DNA from: JACCYQ01 sp036675565
GTDB lineage: Bacteria > Bacteroidota > Bacteroidia > Chitinophagales > Chitinophagaceae
Assembly (NCBI GenBank): GCA_036675565.1
Contig: JAKFER010000226.1
Location: forward strand, 1 to 52,250
DNA length: 52,250 nt
Direction: 5' to 3'
The stretch's first letter is position 1. Each line of letters begins with the position of its first letter. The notes below the pieces were generated by a model that was given only the letters and a program-made list of their open reading frames with translations, had not been told where the DNA came from and did not search any database. The translations under genes and the position numbers were made by a program. This document shows positions 41,241 through 49,677 of this stretch, piece after piece.

Positions 41241-42890
41241 ATGGCAAAATATGTTTTCGTAACCGGTGGGGTTACATCTTCATTAGGAAAAGGGATTATT
41301 GCGGCTTCACTTGCCAAGCTTTTACAGGCAAGGGGCTTTAAAGTAACAATCCAAAAGTTTGATCCGTATATCAATGTGGATCCAGGCACTTTAAACCCAT
41401 ATGAGCACGGAGAATGTTTTGTTACTGAAGATGGTGCAGAAACAGACCTTGACCTGGGTCACTACGAAAGGTTCCTGAACATATTTACTTCACAAGCCAA
41501 TAATGTTACTACAGGTAAAATTTACCAAACCGTTATTAATAAAGAAAGAGAAGGAGCATACCTGGGAAAGACCGTTCAGGTGATTCCACATATCACAGAT
41601 GAAATAAAAAGACGGATGTTAGTATTAGGTCAAAATAATGAATTTGATATCATTATTACCGAAATAGGTGGTACTGTCGGGGATATAGAATCCTTACCTT
41701 ATATAGAAGCCATCCGTCAATTACAATGGGAGATGCCGGATGAAGATCTGTTGGTTGTTCATTTAACATTGATTCCCTATTTAAAAGCTGCCAAAGAGTT
41801 AAAAACCAAACCTACTCAGCATTCTGTAAAAATGTTAAGTGAAAGCGGCGTTTTACCGGATGTATTGGTTTGCCGTACTGAAGAACCCATCGGCAACGAA
41901 ATCAAGAAAAAGATTGCGCAGTTTTGTAATGTACAACAGGAGGCCGTAATTGAAGCAGTTGATGCTGCTACCATTTATGAAGTTCCGCTGATCATGATGA
42001 AGGAGAGGCTTGATACAATTGTATTAAAGAAACTAAATATTACAGGGTATCCCGAACCGGAATTAACCAAGTGGAAAGAGTTTTTAGATAAATTAAAATA
42101 TCCTAAATCCAAAGTCACGATCGGCCTGATCGGTAAATACGTGGAGTTACAGGATGCTTATAAATCAATTCTTGAATCCTTTGTACATGCAGGCGCAATC
42201 AATGAATGTAAAGTTCAGGTAGTTGATATTCATTCGGAATATATAACGAAAGAAAATGTATCTGAAAAATTGGGCACATTAGATGGACTTTTAGTTGCTC
42301 CTGGATTTGGTCATCGTGGCATTGAAGGCAAAATTACAGCAGTTAAATATGCCCGGGAAAAAGGCTTGCCATTTTTTGGTATTTGTCTGGGTATGCAGAT
42401 GGCGGTTATTGAATTTGCAAGAAATGTTTTAGGCATTGAGCATGCTCATTCTACAGAAATGGATCCAGAAACCGATCATGCTGTTATTAATATGATGGAA
42501 GAACAAAAGAAAGTAACCAAATTAGGCGGAACCATGCGACTGGGAACTTATCCATGTAATATAAAAGAAGGTTCATTAGCACAAACGATCTACGGAACCA
42601 CGCAAATCAGCGAACGACATCGTCATCGTTACGAATTCAATAATGATTTTGAAGACCAATTTGAGAAAAATGGAATGGTAGCAAGTGGTATAAACCCTGA
42701 AACAAACCTGGTGGAAATCATGGAAATTCCATCTCATCCATTTTTTATAGGAGTTCAATATCACCCTGAATTAAAAAGTACAGTGGAAAACCCACACCCG
42801 CTTTTTGTTCATTTTATTGGCGCAGCAAAAAAATATAATGAACATCGGATGGCAGCAAAAGGCGCTCCTATGCAAAGCGAAGCAATCTGA
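41241..42890 (+). CDS. pyrG: CTP synthase
   Basis: 549 residues. Amination of UTP to CTP. The N-terminal synthetase domain (1-265) begins MAKYVFVTGGVTSSLGKGI with the P-loop-like motif and has LDLGHYERFLN and IITEIGGTVGDIESLPYIEA. The C-terminal class-I glutaminase domain (about 290-535) has the nucleophile in FFGICLGMQMAV and the His-Glu pair in VQYHPELKS. All key residues are intact. A monocistronic-looking gene; yidC follows after 92 bp with its own -7 element. Confidence 0.95.
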   Translation: MAKYVFVTGGVTSSLGKGIIAASLAKLLQARGFKVTIQKFDPYINVDPGTLNPYEHGECFVTEDGAETDLDLGHYERFLNIFTSQANNVTTGKIYQTVINKEREGAYLGKTVQVIPHITDEIKRRMLVLGQNNEFDIIITEIGGTVGDIESLPYIEAIRQLQWEMPDEDLLVVHLTLIPYLKAAKELKTKPTQHSVKMLSESGVLPDVLVCRTEEPIGNEIKKKIAQFCNVQQEAVIEAVDAATIYEVPLIMMKERLDTIVLKKLNITGYPEPELTKWKEFLDKLKYPKSKVTIGLIGKYVELQDAYKSILESFVHAGAINECKVQVVDIHSEYITKENVSEKLGTLDGLLVAPGFGHRGIEGKITAVKYAREKGLPFFGICLGMQMAVIEFARNVLGIEHAHSTEMDPETDHAVINMMEEQKKVTKLGGTMRLGTYPCNIKEGSLAQTIYGTTQISERHRHRYEFNNDFEDQFEKNGMVASGINPETNLVEIMEIPSHPFFIGVQYHPELKSTVENPHPLFVHFIGAAKKYNEHRMAAKGAPMQSEAI

Positions 42891-42953
42891 TCACTACCTG
42901 TTGTTTAGGAATGCCTTGAACCGGTTTAAATAACCCGCAAAAGGTAGTTTCCC

Positions 42954-42961
42954 TATCTTTG
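42954..42961 (+). promoter_or_regulatory. -7 element upstream of yidC
   Basis: TATCTTTG, an exact TAnnTTTG match, 21 bp before the yidC ATG. No clear -33. Confidence 0.45.
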
Positions 42962-42982
42962 CCATCTTTTAAAAAATACTAA

Positions 42983-44818
42983 ATGAATTTCGATCGTAAT
43001 ACCATCATTGGTTTTGTGGTGCTTGGACTGCTTTTTTTCGGATATTTTTACTTTACTACACAGGATCAGAAAGCATATGAAATGGAAAAAGCTAAAGCTG
43101 ATTCCATTGCTAATCTCAATAAACCCAAAGCGGATACCGCAGCTTTAAATGTTGCACAACAAAAACTTGATTCTACAAAAATTGTTACTACAGCAGGTGG
43201 TTTCAACCAGGCTACAGCAGGCAATGAAGAATTGGTGAGCCTGGAGAATGAATTGATGAAGGTGGTATTTACCAGCAAGGGAGGACAGCCGGCATATATT
43301 GAACTTAAAAAATTTAAGGATCAGCAAGGTAATTTGGTCAGACTGGCTTCAACAGATTTTGATAAAATTGATTACCCTATCAATACCGGTGTTAATAACA
43401 GTGCGCAGATTGCTTCTTTAAACTTTGCGGTGGGCGAGGTTCAAACTGGTGCAGATGGAAATAAGCAAATTAGTTTTACGCTCCAGTCTGCTGACAGCGC
43501 AGGTCCGGGCATTGTTCATCATTATGTAGTAAAGCCCAATGATTACATGATTGATTTCAATATTCAATTGAATGGTGCCAATACATTATTGACCAATGGT
43601 GCATTGAATTTTAATTGGAGTGCGAGAGCGAAACAATTAGAAAGAGATCTTAGTTATGAAAAAACAAATTCCCAGGTGGGTTTTAACGAAGCGGGTGAAT
43701 TTGACTATTATGGAATCAGCAATCGCAATGAACAGGAATTTGAAAAGGATTTAAAATGGGTTGCTGTAAAACAACAGTTTTTTAATACCGCCTTCATCTC
43801 AAAAAATGGATTTGAATCTGGTATGATGAAATGGATTGTCCCGGAAGATTCCGGATTGGTTGTTGAAGCCACTGCCAGCCTTCAGTACAAAGTGGATGGT
43901 GGTGCCGGAACCAGTCTTGTTCCCTTACAATTATATTATGGTCCTAATGATTATAAGATTTTAAAAGGTTACAATTATGAATTGGAAAACCTGGTTAACC
44001 TTGGCCAGGGCATGTTTGCATTTGTAAAATATATCAATAGATGGATTGTATTGCCGGTATTTGATATCATTAAAGGATTTGTCAGCAGTTATGGAATCGT
44101 GATCCTTTTATTAACCATCCTGATCCGCTTGGTCATTTCCCCATTAACATATAAAAGTTATTTGAGTGGTGCTAAAATGAAGGTGCTCAGACCTGAAATT
44201 GCCAAACTGAAAGAAAAGTATGGCAATGATCAGCAGCAGATCAGTATGGAGCAAATGAAATTGTTCAGGGAAGCAGGTGTTAATCCATTAGGTGGATGTA
44301 TTCCAGCCTTATTGCAAATTCCTATATTCTTTGCTCTTTATAGCTTCTTTAGTTCGCATGTGGCATTAAGAGGTGAAAGTTTTTTATGGGCAAAAGATCT
44401 TTCCACATATGATTCCATTTTAGATCTGGGCTTCAATATCCCGCTATATGGAGATCACATTAGTTTGTTTACTATAACGGCTACTATAACCAGTTTACTC
44501 ATTTCCATTTACAGTATGAGTATGACACCGGACCAGAATAATCCAGTGTTAAAGTACATGCCTTATTTCTTCCCGGTTATCCTGTTATTTGTTTTTAATA
44601 GTCTGCCATCGGCGTTGACCTGGTATTATACGGTTTCAAACCTGATCACCCTGATCCTTCAGTTTATAATCCAGAATTATATTATCGATGAAAAGAAAAT
44701 CCTGGCAAAAATTGAGATTAACAGGAAAAAACCCAAAACTAAATCCAAGTGGCAGGAGCGAATGGAACAGGCGCAGGAACAGCAAAAAAAGCTGAAGGAA
44801 ATGCAAAAGAAAAGATAG
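42983..44818 (+). CDS. yidC: Membrane protein insertase YidC
   Basis: 611 residues. N-terminal anchor (about 6-25), a large periplasmic beta-domain (about 60-340), then the five-span insertase core from about 360 (FVKYINRWIVLPVFDIIKGF, ILIRLVISPLTYKSYLSGAK with the conserved hydrophilic-groove Arg, GVNPLGGCIPALLQIPIFFALYSFF in two parts). The C-terminal tail is Lys/Gln-rich (about 575-611), which in other species helps bind ribosomes. Inserts and folds inner-membrane proteins with or without SecYEG. Ends at a strong terminator. Confidence 0.95.
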   Translation: MNFDRNTIIGFVVLGLLFFGYFYFTTQDQKAYEMEKAKADSIANLNKPKADTAALNVAQQKLDSTKIVTTAGGFNQATAGNEELVSLENELMKVVFTSKGGQPAYIELKKFKDQQGNLVRLASTDFDKIDYPINTGVNNSAQIASLNFAVGEVQTGADGNKQISFTLQSADSAGPGIVHHYVVKPNDYMIDFNIQLNGANTLLTNGALNFNWSARAKQLERDLSYEKTNSQVGFNEAGEFDYYGISNRNEQEFEKDLKWVAVKQQFFNTAFISKNGFESGMMKWIVPEDSGLVVEATASLQYKVDGGAGTSLVPLQLYYGPNDYKILKGYNYELENLVNLGQGMFAFVKYINRWIVLPVFDIIKGFVSSYGIVILLLTILIRLVISPLTYKSYLSGAKMKVLRPEIAKLKEKYGNDQQQISMEQMKLFREAGVNPLGGCIPALLQIPIFFALYSFFSSHVALRGESFLWAKDLSTYDSILDLGFNIPLYGDHISLFTITATITSLLISIYSMSMTPDQNNPVLKYMPYFFPVILLFVFNSLPSALTWYYTVSNLITLILQFIIQNYIIDEKKILAKIEINRKKPKTKSKWQERMEQAQEQQKKLKEMQKKR

Positions 44819-44835
44819 CATTAAGCTACTCATAT

Positions 44836-44874
44836 AAAAGCCGGTTTCAAAACAACTTGAAACCGGCTTTTTTG
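44836..44874 (+). terminator. Intrinsic terminator after yidC
   Basis: AAAAGCCGGTTTCAA (44836-44850) and TTGAAACCGGCTTTT (44857-44871), perfect 15-bp stem, 6-nt loop, T-run. Confidence 0.95.
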
Positions 44875-45012
44875 TAAGCAACGAATAGGCTAAATTGTCG
44901 TCTTAATAGAAATAAAAAATAAACAGGAAATGACCCAAAATGAAAATTGAATACAAATGGGTATAATTATAGGCGAATTACAAGCTACAGAAAATTAAAT
45001 AAAAATAAATAC

Positions 45013-45675
45013 ATGAAACATATTTTGAGAATAACGGTTTTGGGATTGATGATAATTGCCAGTTTTCAGGTTAATGCCCAGCGTAAAATTACTGAAGGCA
45101 CTATTTCATATGATATTGTGATCAATACAGGTAAAGCAGACCCCCAGATAGCAGATATGTTTGATGGAGCAACCAATGTGGTTTATATAAAAGGCCCACA
45201 AAGCCGTTCTGAGATGGTTAGCTCCTTAGGGACACAATCCACTATCATTGATGGTAAAACGGGGAATGTTACGGTTTTGAAAGAATACGGAGACCAGAAA
45301 TATATGATCCCCATGACACCTGCAAACTGGAAGGAGGCAAACAGCAAATATGAAGGCATCACATTTACAATGGTTAATGATTTTAAAGAGATAGCTGGCT
45401 ATAACAGCCAGAAAGCGATTGGTAAAATGCCTGATGGAACTACTTTTACCGTTTATTTTACCAAAGAAATTGTACCGGAAAATACAGACTTTCAATATGC
45501 TAACAGGGGATTGCCTGGACTGGTAATGGAGTATGAAACAGTCATGGGGAACTTGAAAGTTACATATACCGTTTCAAATGTCAACTTCAACCCGGTACCA
45601 GCATCTAAATTTGATCTTCCTAAGTCCGGTTTCCGGATAGTAACATATAATGAAAGTAAGGGAACAGGTAATTAA
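45013..45675 (+). CDS. GLPGLI family protein
   Basis: 220 residues from the ATG at 45013 (MKHILRITVLGLMIIASF, signal peptide ending NAQ). The family motif appears as NRGLPGLVMEYET near residue 165; TEGTISYDIVI and GYNSQKAIGKMPDG are typical strands. GLPGLI proteins are Bacteroidota-specific secreted or periplasmic proteins of unknown function. I reject a longer frame starting at 44947 because it begins with a TTG and lacks a signal peptide at its start. Confidence 0.85.
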   Translation: MKHILRITVLGLMIIASFQVNAQRKITEGTISYDIVINTGKADPQIADMFDGATNVVYIKGPQSRSEMVSSLGTQSTIIDGKTGNVTVLKEYGDQKYMIPMTPANWKEANSKYEGITFTMVNDFKEIAGYNSQKAIGKMPDGTTFTVYFTKEIVPENTDFQYANRGLPGLVMEYETVMGNLKVTYTVSNVNFNPVPASKFDLPKSGFRIVTYNESKGTGN

Positions 45676-45679
45676 GTAA

Positions 45680-46036
45680 TTAATAATTACCTCTTGAAGC
45701 TGGGTTAAACTTGATTTTATCCAAAATCACTTTTCTTTTTATAGGGACTATATAGGTTGTATTACCTTTTTTGTAAGTAAGCGTAGTATTTATAAAAAGA
45801 TAGTTGTTCTTTTCTTCGTTTATAATATGGTTACCCCTGAAATCGTAGGTAGATTTAAGTGAGAAGGTTCCCGTATTTAAATACACAGGAGCTTTTGTTA
45901 GCAATGACTTTTGCCTGGGTTTACCTTTACCATCTCCAAGTGTGGCAAATGCACCAAGGGTAGAAGCCAACAGAACAATAATAACTGCTGTCTTTTTTTG
46001 AAGTAACTGCTTGATTATTTGGGGTTTAATTAACAT
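45680..46036 (-). CDS. Small secreted hypothetical protein
   Basis: 118 residues from the ATG at 46036. One N-terminal hydrophobic segment (about 14-31, KKTAVIIVLLASTLGAFA) looks like a signal peptide; the rest is basic and beta-rich (TYDFRGNHIINEEKNN, LFINTTLTYKKGNTTYIV). I do not recognise a family. TACTTTTG on the minus strand (46043-46050) matches TAnnTTTG exactly and ends 6 bp before the start codon, so the transcript may have almost no leader. It is convergent with the GLPGLI gene with only a few base pairs between their stops. Confidence 0.6.
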   Translation of the reverse strand: MLIKPQIIKQLLQKKTAVIIVLLASTLGAFATLGDGKGKPRQKSLLTKAPVYLNTGTFSLKSTYDFRGNHIINEEKNNYLFINTTLTYKKGNTTYIVPIKRKVILDKIKFNPASRGNY

Positions 46037-46042
46037 TCGACA

Positions 46043-46050
46043 CAAAAGTA
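46043..46050 (-). promoter_or_regulatory. -7 element for the small secreted protein
   Basis: TACTTTTG (read on the minus strand) adjoins the start codon at 46036 and implies a near-leaderless mRNA. Confidence 0.45.
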
Positions 46051-46181
46051 CGTTAAAATTTCTATTATTTAAAAACCGTTCATCATTTGTTTTAATTATT
46101 ATTTAACGAATTTGTTTACGAATTGTTACAAATAATTGGTGTTTTTTATTTTAAGTGTTAATTTGATTCCAACCTTTTTAA

Positions 46182-47603
46182 ATGAGAGAACAGCACTATC
46201 GCGAAGACAGGGAATTTTTAAAAGAATTACTCCGCCAGTATGAAAATCTGCGTACAGGACGCAGCCATACTTTTATCGATGAAGAGTCATTTGAAAAAAT
46301 TATTGATTATTTCGACGAAAGAGAAGAAGTTGTTAAGGCTTTAGAAGCTTCAGAATTTGCCATTGAATTATATCCATTTTCTTCGATTTTATTAATTCGA
46401 AAGGCAGATTTATTATTAGCCAGCCGCCGCTACCAGGCTGCACTGGATACATTGGAACAAGCGGGTATTTTTGATGGTTCAGACATCAACTTATATATTC
46501 TCAAAACAGATGCATTGCTTGCCCTTGATTTACAAGAGCAGGCCGTGGAATTGCTTCAACAGGCATTGACTCAGTTTGAAGGTGATGATCGTATTGAATT
46601 ACTATTTGAACTCGCCGATGTATATGATGATTATGAAGAGTTTGATAAGGTTTTTGATTGCCTTCGAATGATTTTAGAATCTGATCAGAATAACGAAGAA
46701 GCATTATATAAAATTTGTTTCTGGACAGAATTTACTGGGCGAAATGAAGAAAGCATCCGGCTTCACCAGGAAATAATTGAAGAATATCCATACAATGAAT
46801 TAGCATGGTTTAACCTGGGAGCCGGATTTCAGGGTCTGAAATTGTATGAAAAATCTATTGATGCTTATAAATATGCTGTTACGATTGATGAAAAGTTTGA
46901 TTATGCTTACCGAAACATGGGTGATGCGTATATCAGGTTAAGGAAATATAAGGATGCCATCGAAATGCTGGAGAAAGTACTTGAACTGTCCAAGCCTGAA
47001 GATGTGATTTACGAAGCCATTGCTCACTGTTATGAAAAAATGAAAAACTTTGCCCAGGCCAGGTTTCACTACCGCAAGGCGGTGCACCTTAATCCCGAGG
47101 AGAGTAAATTATTTTATAAGATAGCCTGCACATACTACCATGAGGGGCAATATGAAGCTGCTATTAAACAGTTGTCAAATGCTGTTCGCATTCATAAAAA
47201 TCAAACAGAATATTTATTGTTAATGGGTGAATGCCGGTTGAAACTGGAATCATATAAAGAAGCTATTCAGAGTTTTTCAGATGTGGTACGAATTAAGCCA
47301 AGAAGTATGGCTGGTTGGGAAGCATTGATCCGCTGTTTGTATAAAGCAGGATATTACGATGAAGCTGTTGAACAAGTTAGGGTAGCTATTGAGATAAGTA
47401 ATGGCAAACCATTACTGCATTATTATAATAGCGCCATTTTATTTGCCATGGGAAAAAATAAAACGGCACTTCTGCAACTGGAAAGAGCCATGGATAAAGC
47501 TCCCCGGTTGTTGAAAAAGTTTGTTGAACTAAATCCTTCGATACTTCAGAATCAACAGGTAGTAGATCTTATCGCCAGGTTTAAAAGAAACAAATCCATT
47601 TAA
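46182..47603 (+). CDS. Tetratricopeptide-repeat protein
   Basis: 473 residues, almost wholly TPR-like helical repeats; typical units include ELAWFNLGAGFQGLKLYEKS, AYRNMGDAYIRLRKYKDAIE and LFYKIACTYYHEGQYEAAIK. No signal peptide or membrane span, so it is cytoplasmic and probably a scaffold for protein interactions. A partner is not indicated, and the neighbour comA is 107 bp downstream with its own -7 element. Confidence 0.85.
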   Translation: MREQHYREDREFLKELLRQYENLRTGRSHTFIDEESFEKIIDYFDEREEVVKALEASEFAIELYPFSSILLIRKADLLLASRRYQAALDTLEQAGIFDGSDINLYILKTDALLALDLQEQAVELLQQALTQFEGDDRIELLFELADVYDDYEEFDKVFDCLRMILESDQNNEEALYKICFWTEFTGRNEESIRLHQEIIEEYPYNELAWFNLGAGFQGLKLYEKSIDAYKYAVTIDEKFDYAYRNMGDAYIRLRKYKDAIEMLEKVLELSKPEDVIYEAIAHCYEKMKNFAQARFHYRKAVHLNPEESKLFYKIACTYYHEGQYEAAIKQLSNAVRIHKNQTEYLLLMGECRLKLESYKEAIQSFSDVVRIKPRSMAGWEALIRCLYKAGYYDEAVEQVRVAIEISNGKPLLHYYNSAILFAMGKNKTALLQLERAMDKAPRLLKKFVELNPSILQNQQVVDLIARFKRNKSI

Positions 47604-47643
47604 AGGTTGATAAAAGTCACCTCTGTACAAATCATTCTTCCTT

Positions 47644-47651
47644 ATTTTTGC
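47644..47651 (+). promoter_or_regulatory. -7 element upstream of comA
   Basis: TATTTTTG, an exact TAnnTTTG match, 59 bp before the comA ATG; -33 not clear. Confidence 0.4.
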
Positions 47652-47710
47652 GCCAGTTTTTTAAAAGCAGTTTAAATACTGCTTAAATTTTAATAGCTAA
47701 AACCCTGTAC

Positions 47711-48469
47711 ATGAATTTTAATCTCTCTCAAATTCCAGATCGTATAAAAAAACCACGTGAATCAGGTTTGACTATGGTGATGGATAAAGGCCTGAGTATA
47801 AACGAAGCAGTCAATTTCCTTAGTGTTGCGCATCCGCATGTCGATATTATCAAACTTGGATTCGGAACATCGTTTGTTACACCAAATCTCCGTGAAAAGC
47901 TTGAGATCTATAAATCTTATGATATTCCAATTTATTTCGGTGGAACGCTTTTCGAAGCTTTCCTGATCCGTAATCAATTTGATGATTATGTTTCTGTTTG
48001 TAAGGATTTTGATATTAATTATTTAGAAGTAAGTGATGGATCCATTGAAATTCCGCATGCTGAAAAATGTGGCTATATAGAAAAGCTGGCAAAACAATTT
48101 ACAGTTTTAAGTGAAGTAGGAAGCAAAGATGCAACGCATATTATTCCTCCATATAAATGGATTGAGCAAATGAGTGCAGAACTGGAAGCAGGATCTACTT
48201 ACGTAATTGCTGAAGCCCGGGAGGCAGGTAATGTGGGTATTTATCGAGGATCAGGTGAGGTAAGAGAAGGTTTGGTGCAGGAAATTTTAACCCAGATAAA
48301 AGGTGAAAAAATTATTTGGGAAGCGCCGCAAAAAGCACAGCAACTATATTTTATTGAATTATTGGGTTGTAATGCTAACCTTGGAAATATTGCCCCATCT
48401 GAAGTTATTCCACTGGAAGCAATGCGTCTTGGATTAAGAGGTGATACCTTTAATTTATTTTTAGATTAA
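47711..48469 (+). CDS. comA: Phosphosulfolactate synthase (ComA family)
   Basis: 252 residues, TIM-barrel. In methanogens ComA adds sulfite to phosphoenolpyruvate to make phosphosulfolactate for coenzyme M. Motifs here: GLTMVMDKGLSINEAV, IIKLGFGTSFVTPNL, YFGGTLFEAFL, LEVSDGSIEIPH, VLSEVGSKD, YVIAEAREAGNVGIY and LGCNANLGNIAPSEVIPLE. These match the ComA family. Bacteroidota do not make coenzyme M; the enzyme may feed sulfonate synthesis, possibly for sulfonolipids, which is inference. aroE starts 11 bp after the stop. Confidence 0.85.
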   Translation: MNFNLSQIPDRIKKPRESGLTMVMDKGLSINEAVNFLSVAHPHVDIIKLGFGTSFVTPNLREKLEIYKSYDIPIYFGGTLFEAFLIRNQFDDYVSVCKDFDINYLEVSDGSIEIPHAEKCGYIEKLAKQFTVLSEVGSKDATHIIPPYKWIEQMSAELEAGSTYVIAEAREAGNVGIYRGSGEVREGLVQEILTQIKGEKIIWEAPQKAQQLYFIELLGCNANLGNIAPSEVIPLEAMRLGLRGDTFNLFLD

Positions 48470-48479
48470 ATATCAGCCT

Positions 48480-49217
48480 ATGCGGCTTTTTGGTTTAATA
48501 GGATATCCTTTATCTCATTCTTTTTCAAAAGTATATTTCACAAGAAAGTTTGAAAAGGAGGAGTTGCATGATTGCCAGTACGAGAATTTTCCTATTGCTT
48601 CCATAGCTGAAATAAAAAACATCTTACACGATCATCCGGAATTGGAAGGATTGAATGTTACAATTCCCTATAAGCAACAAGTCATTTCTTATTTGCAGCA
48701 AGCATCTCCCGTTGTCCAGGTGATAGGTGCATGCAATTGCATTAAAGTTGAAGATGGTCAGTTACATGGTTTTAATACGGATGTAATTGGGTTTAAAAAA
48801 AGCCTTGAAAAATTTTTGAAACCTCATCACTCCAAAGCTTTGGTATTAGGCTCCGGAGGAGTATCAAAAGCAGTTGAATATGTGTTATCTCAATTGAATA
48901 TCCGATTCCAGGTAGTATCCCGTAATCCGAAAGAAGGCCAGCTTGGTTATGATTCGCTTGATAAATCTATTATAAAGGATCATCTTCTTATCGTCAACAC
49001 TACTCCTTTGGGTACGGTTCCTAAAACAGAAGAAGCACCTGGAATACCCTACAAATTTCTTACTGCAGAACATTACTTATTTGATGTGGTTTATAATCCC
49101 GTTAAAACTACATTCCTGAAAAAGGGAGAAGAAATGGGAGCCACCATTCAAAACGGAAATGAAATGCTGGAGATCCAGGCAGAAGAAAGCTGGAAGATCT
49201 GGAACAATTATGTATAG
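48480..49217 (+). CDS. aroE: Shikimate dehydrogenase
   Basis: 245 residues, slightly shorter than E. coli AroE. NADPH reduction of 3-dehydroshikimate in aromatic amino acid synthesis. MRLFGLIGYPLSHSFSK gives the shikimate-binding SxS, GLNVTIPYKQQV the catalytic Lys, ACNCIKVEDG and GFNTDVIGFKKSL the Asn/Asp pair, LVLGSGGVSKAVEYVL the Rossmann loop, and NGNEMLEIQAEESW the C-terminal Gln. Convergent with the 4HBT gene with only 9 bp between stops. Confidence 0.93.
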   Translation: MRLFGLIGYPLSHSFSKVYFTRKFEKEELHDCQYENFPIASIAEIKNILHDHPELEGLNVTIPYKQQVISYLQQASPVVQVIGACNCIKVEDGQLHGFNTDVIGFKKSLEKFLKPHHSKALVLGSGGVSKAVEYVLSQLNIRFQVVSRNPKEGQLGYDSLDKSIIKDHLLIVNTTPLGTVPKTEEAPGIPYKFLTAEHYLFDVVYNPVKTTFLKKGEEMGATIQNGNEMLEIQAEESWKIWNNYV

Positions 49218-49226
49218 CTATTTTAA

Positions 49227-49658
49227 CTAAGACAATTTAGCCAGCACAGTTGATGGAATGGCCGTCACTTTTTTATTATTATAATCATAACAAACCATTC
49301 CTGTTTTAGCAATAGCTATAAGTTTATTTTCTTGGTTGGGATTTACTTTTTCCAGTTTATAAAAAATGGTAAATGCAACTTTTGAAAAGTTTGCAGCCTG
49401 CACTGAAACTTGTAACTCATCGCCATAAAATAATTCATTCTTAAATTCAATGGCAACATCACTCATGATCAGGCCGGCACCATCCAGGTTTAATTCTTCG
49501 TAACCATATTCTTTTAAAAAAAGCATACGAGCTTCATGAATAATGGAAAGTATGCTGTCGTTACCAACATGCCCGCCATAATTGATATCGGTTATTCGTA
49601 TGGGAATATTTGCGGAAAACGAAAAATGGTCGGGAACTTCAATTTTAATTCTTGACAT
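49227..49658 (-). CDS. Acyl-CoA thioesterase (4HBT family)
   Basis: 143 residues of hotdog fold. IPIRITDINYGGHVGNDSIL contains the Asp/His region typical of 4HBT enzymes, and AIEFKNELFYGDELQVSVQ the central strands. Probably hydrolyses acyl-CoA thioesters; the natural substrate is unclear. It is the last gene of the minus-strand operon headed by the partial gene at the window edge, 19 bp downstream of the anti-sigma-like gene. Confidence 0.82.
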   Translation of the reverse strand: MSRIKIEVPDHFSFSANIPIRITDINYGGHVGNDSILSIIHEARMLFLKEYGYEELNLDGAGLIMSDVAIEFKNELFYGDELQVSVQAANFSKVAFTIFYKLEKVNPNQENKLIAIAKTGMVCYDYNNKKVTAIPSTVLAKLS

Positions 49659-49677
49659 GCAATATGTTTGGTTATGC

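Noticed and set aside
44947..45012. N-terminal extension of the GLPGLI protein
   Set aside because: Starts at TTG and adds 22 residues before a normal signal peptide.
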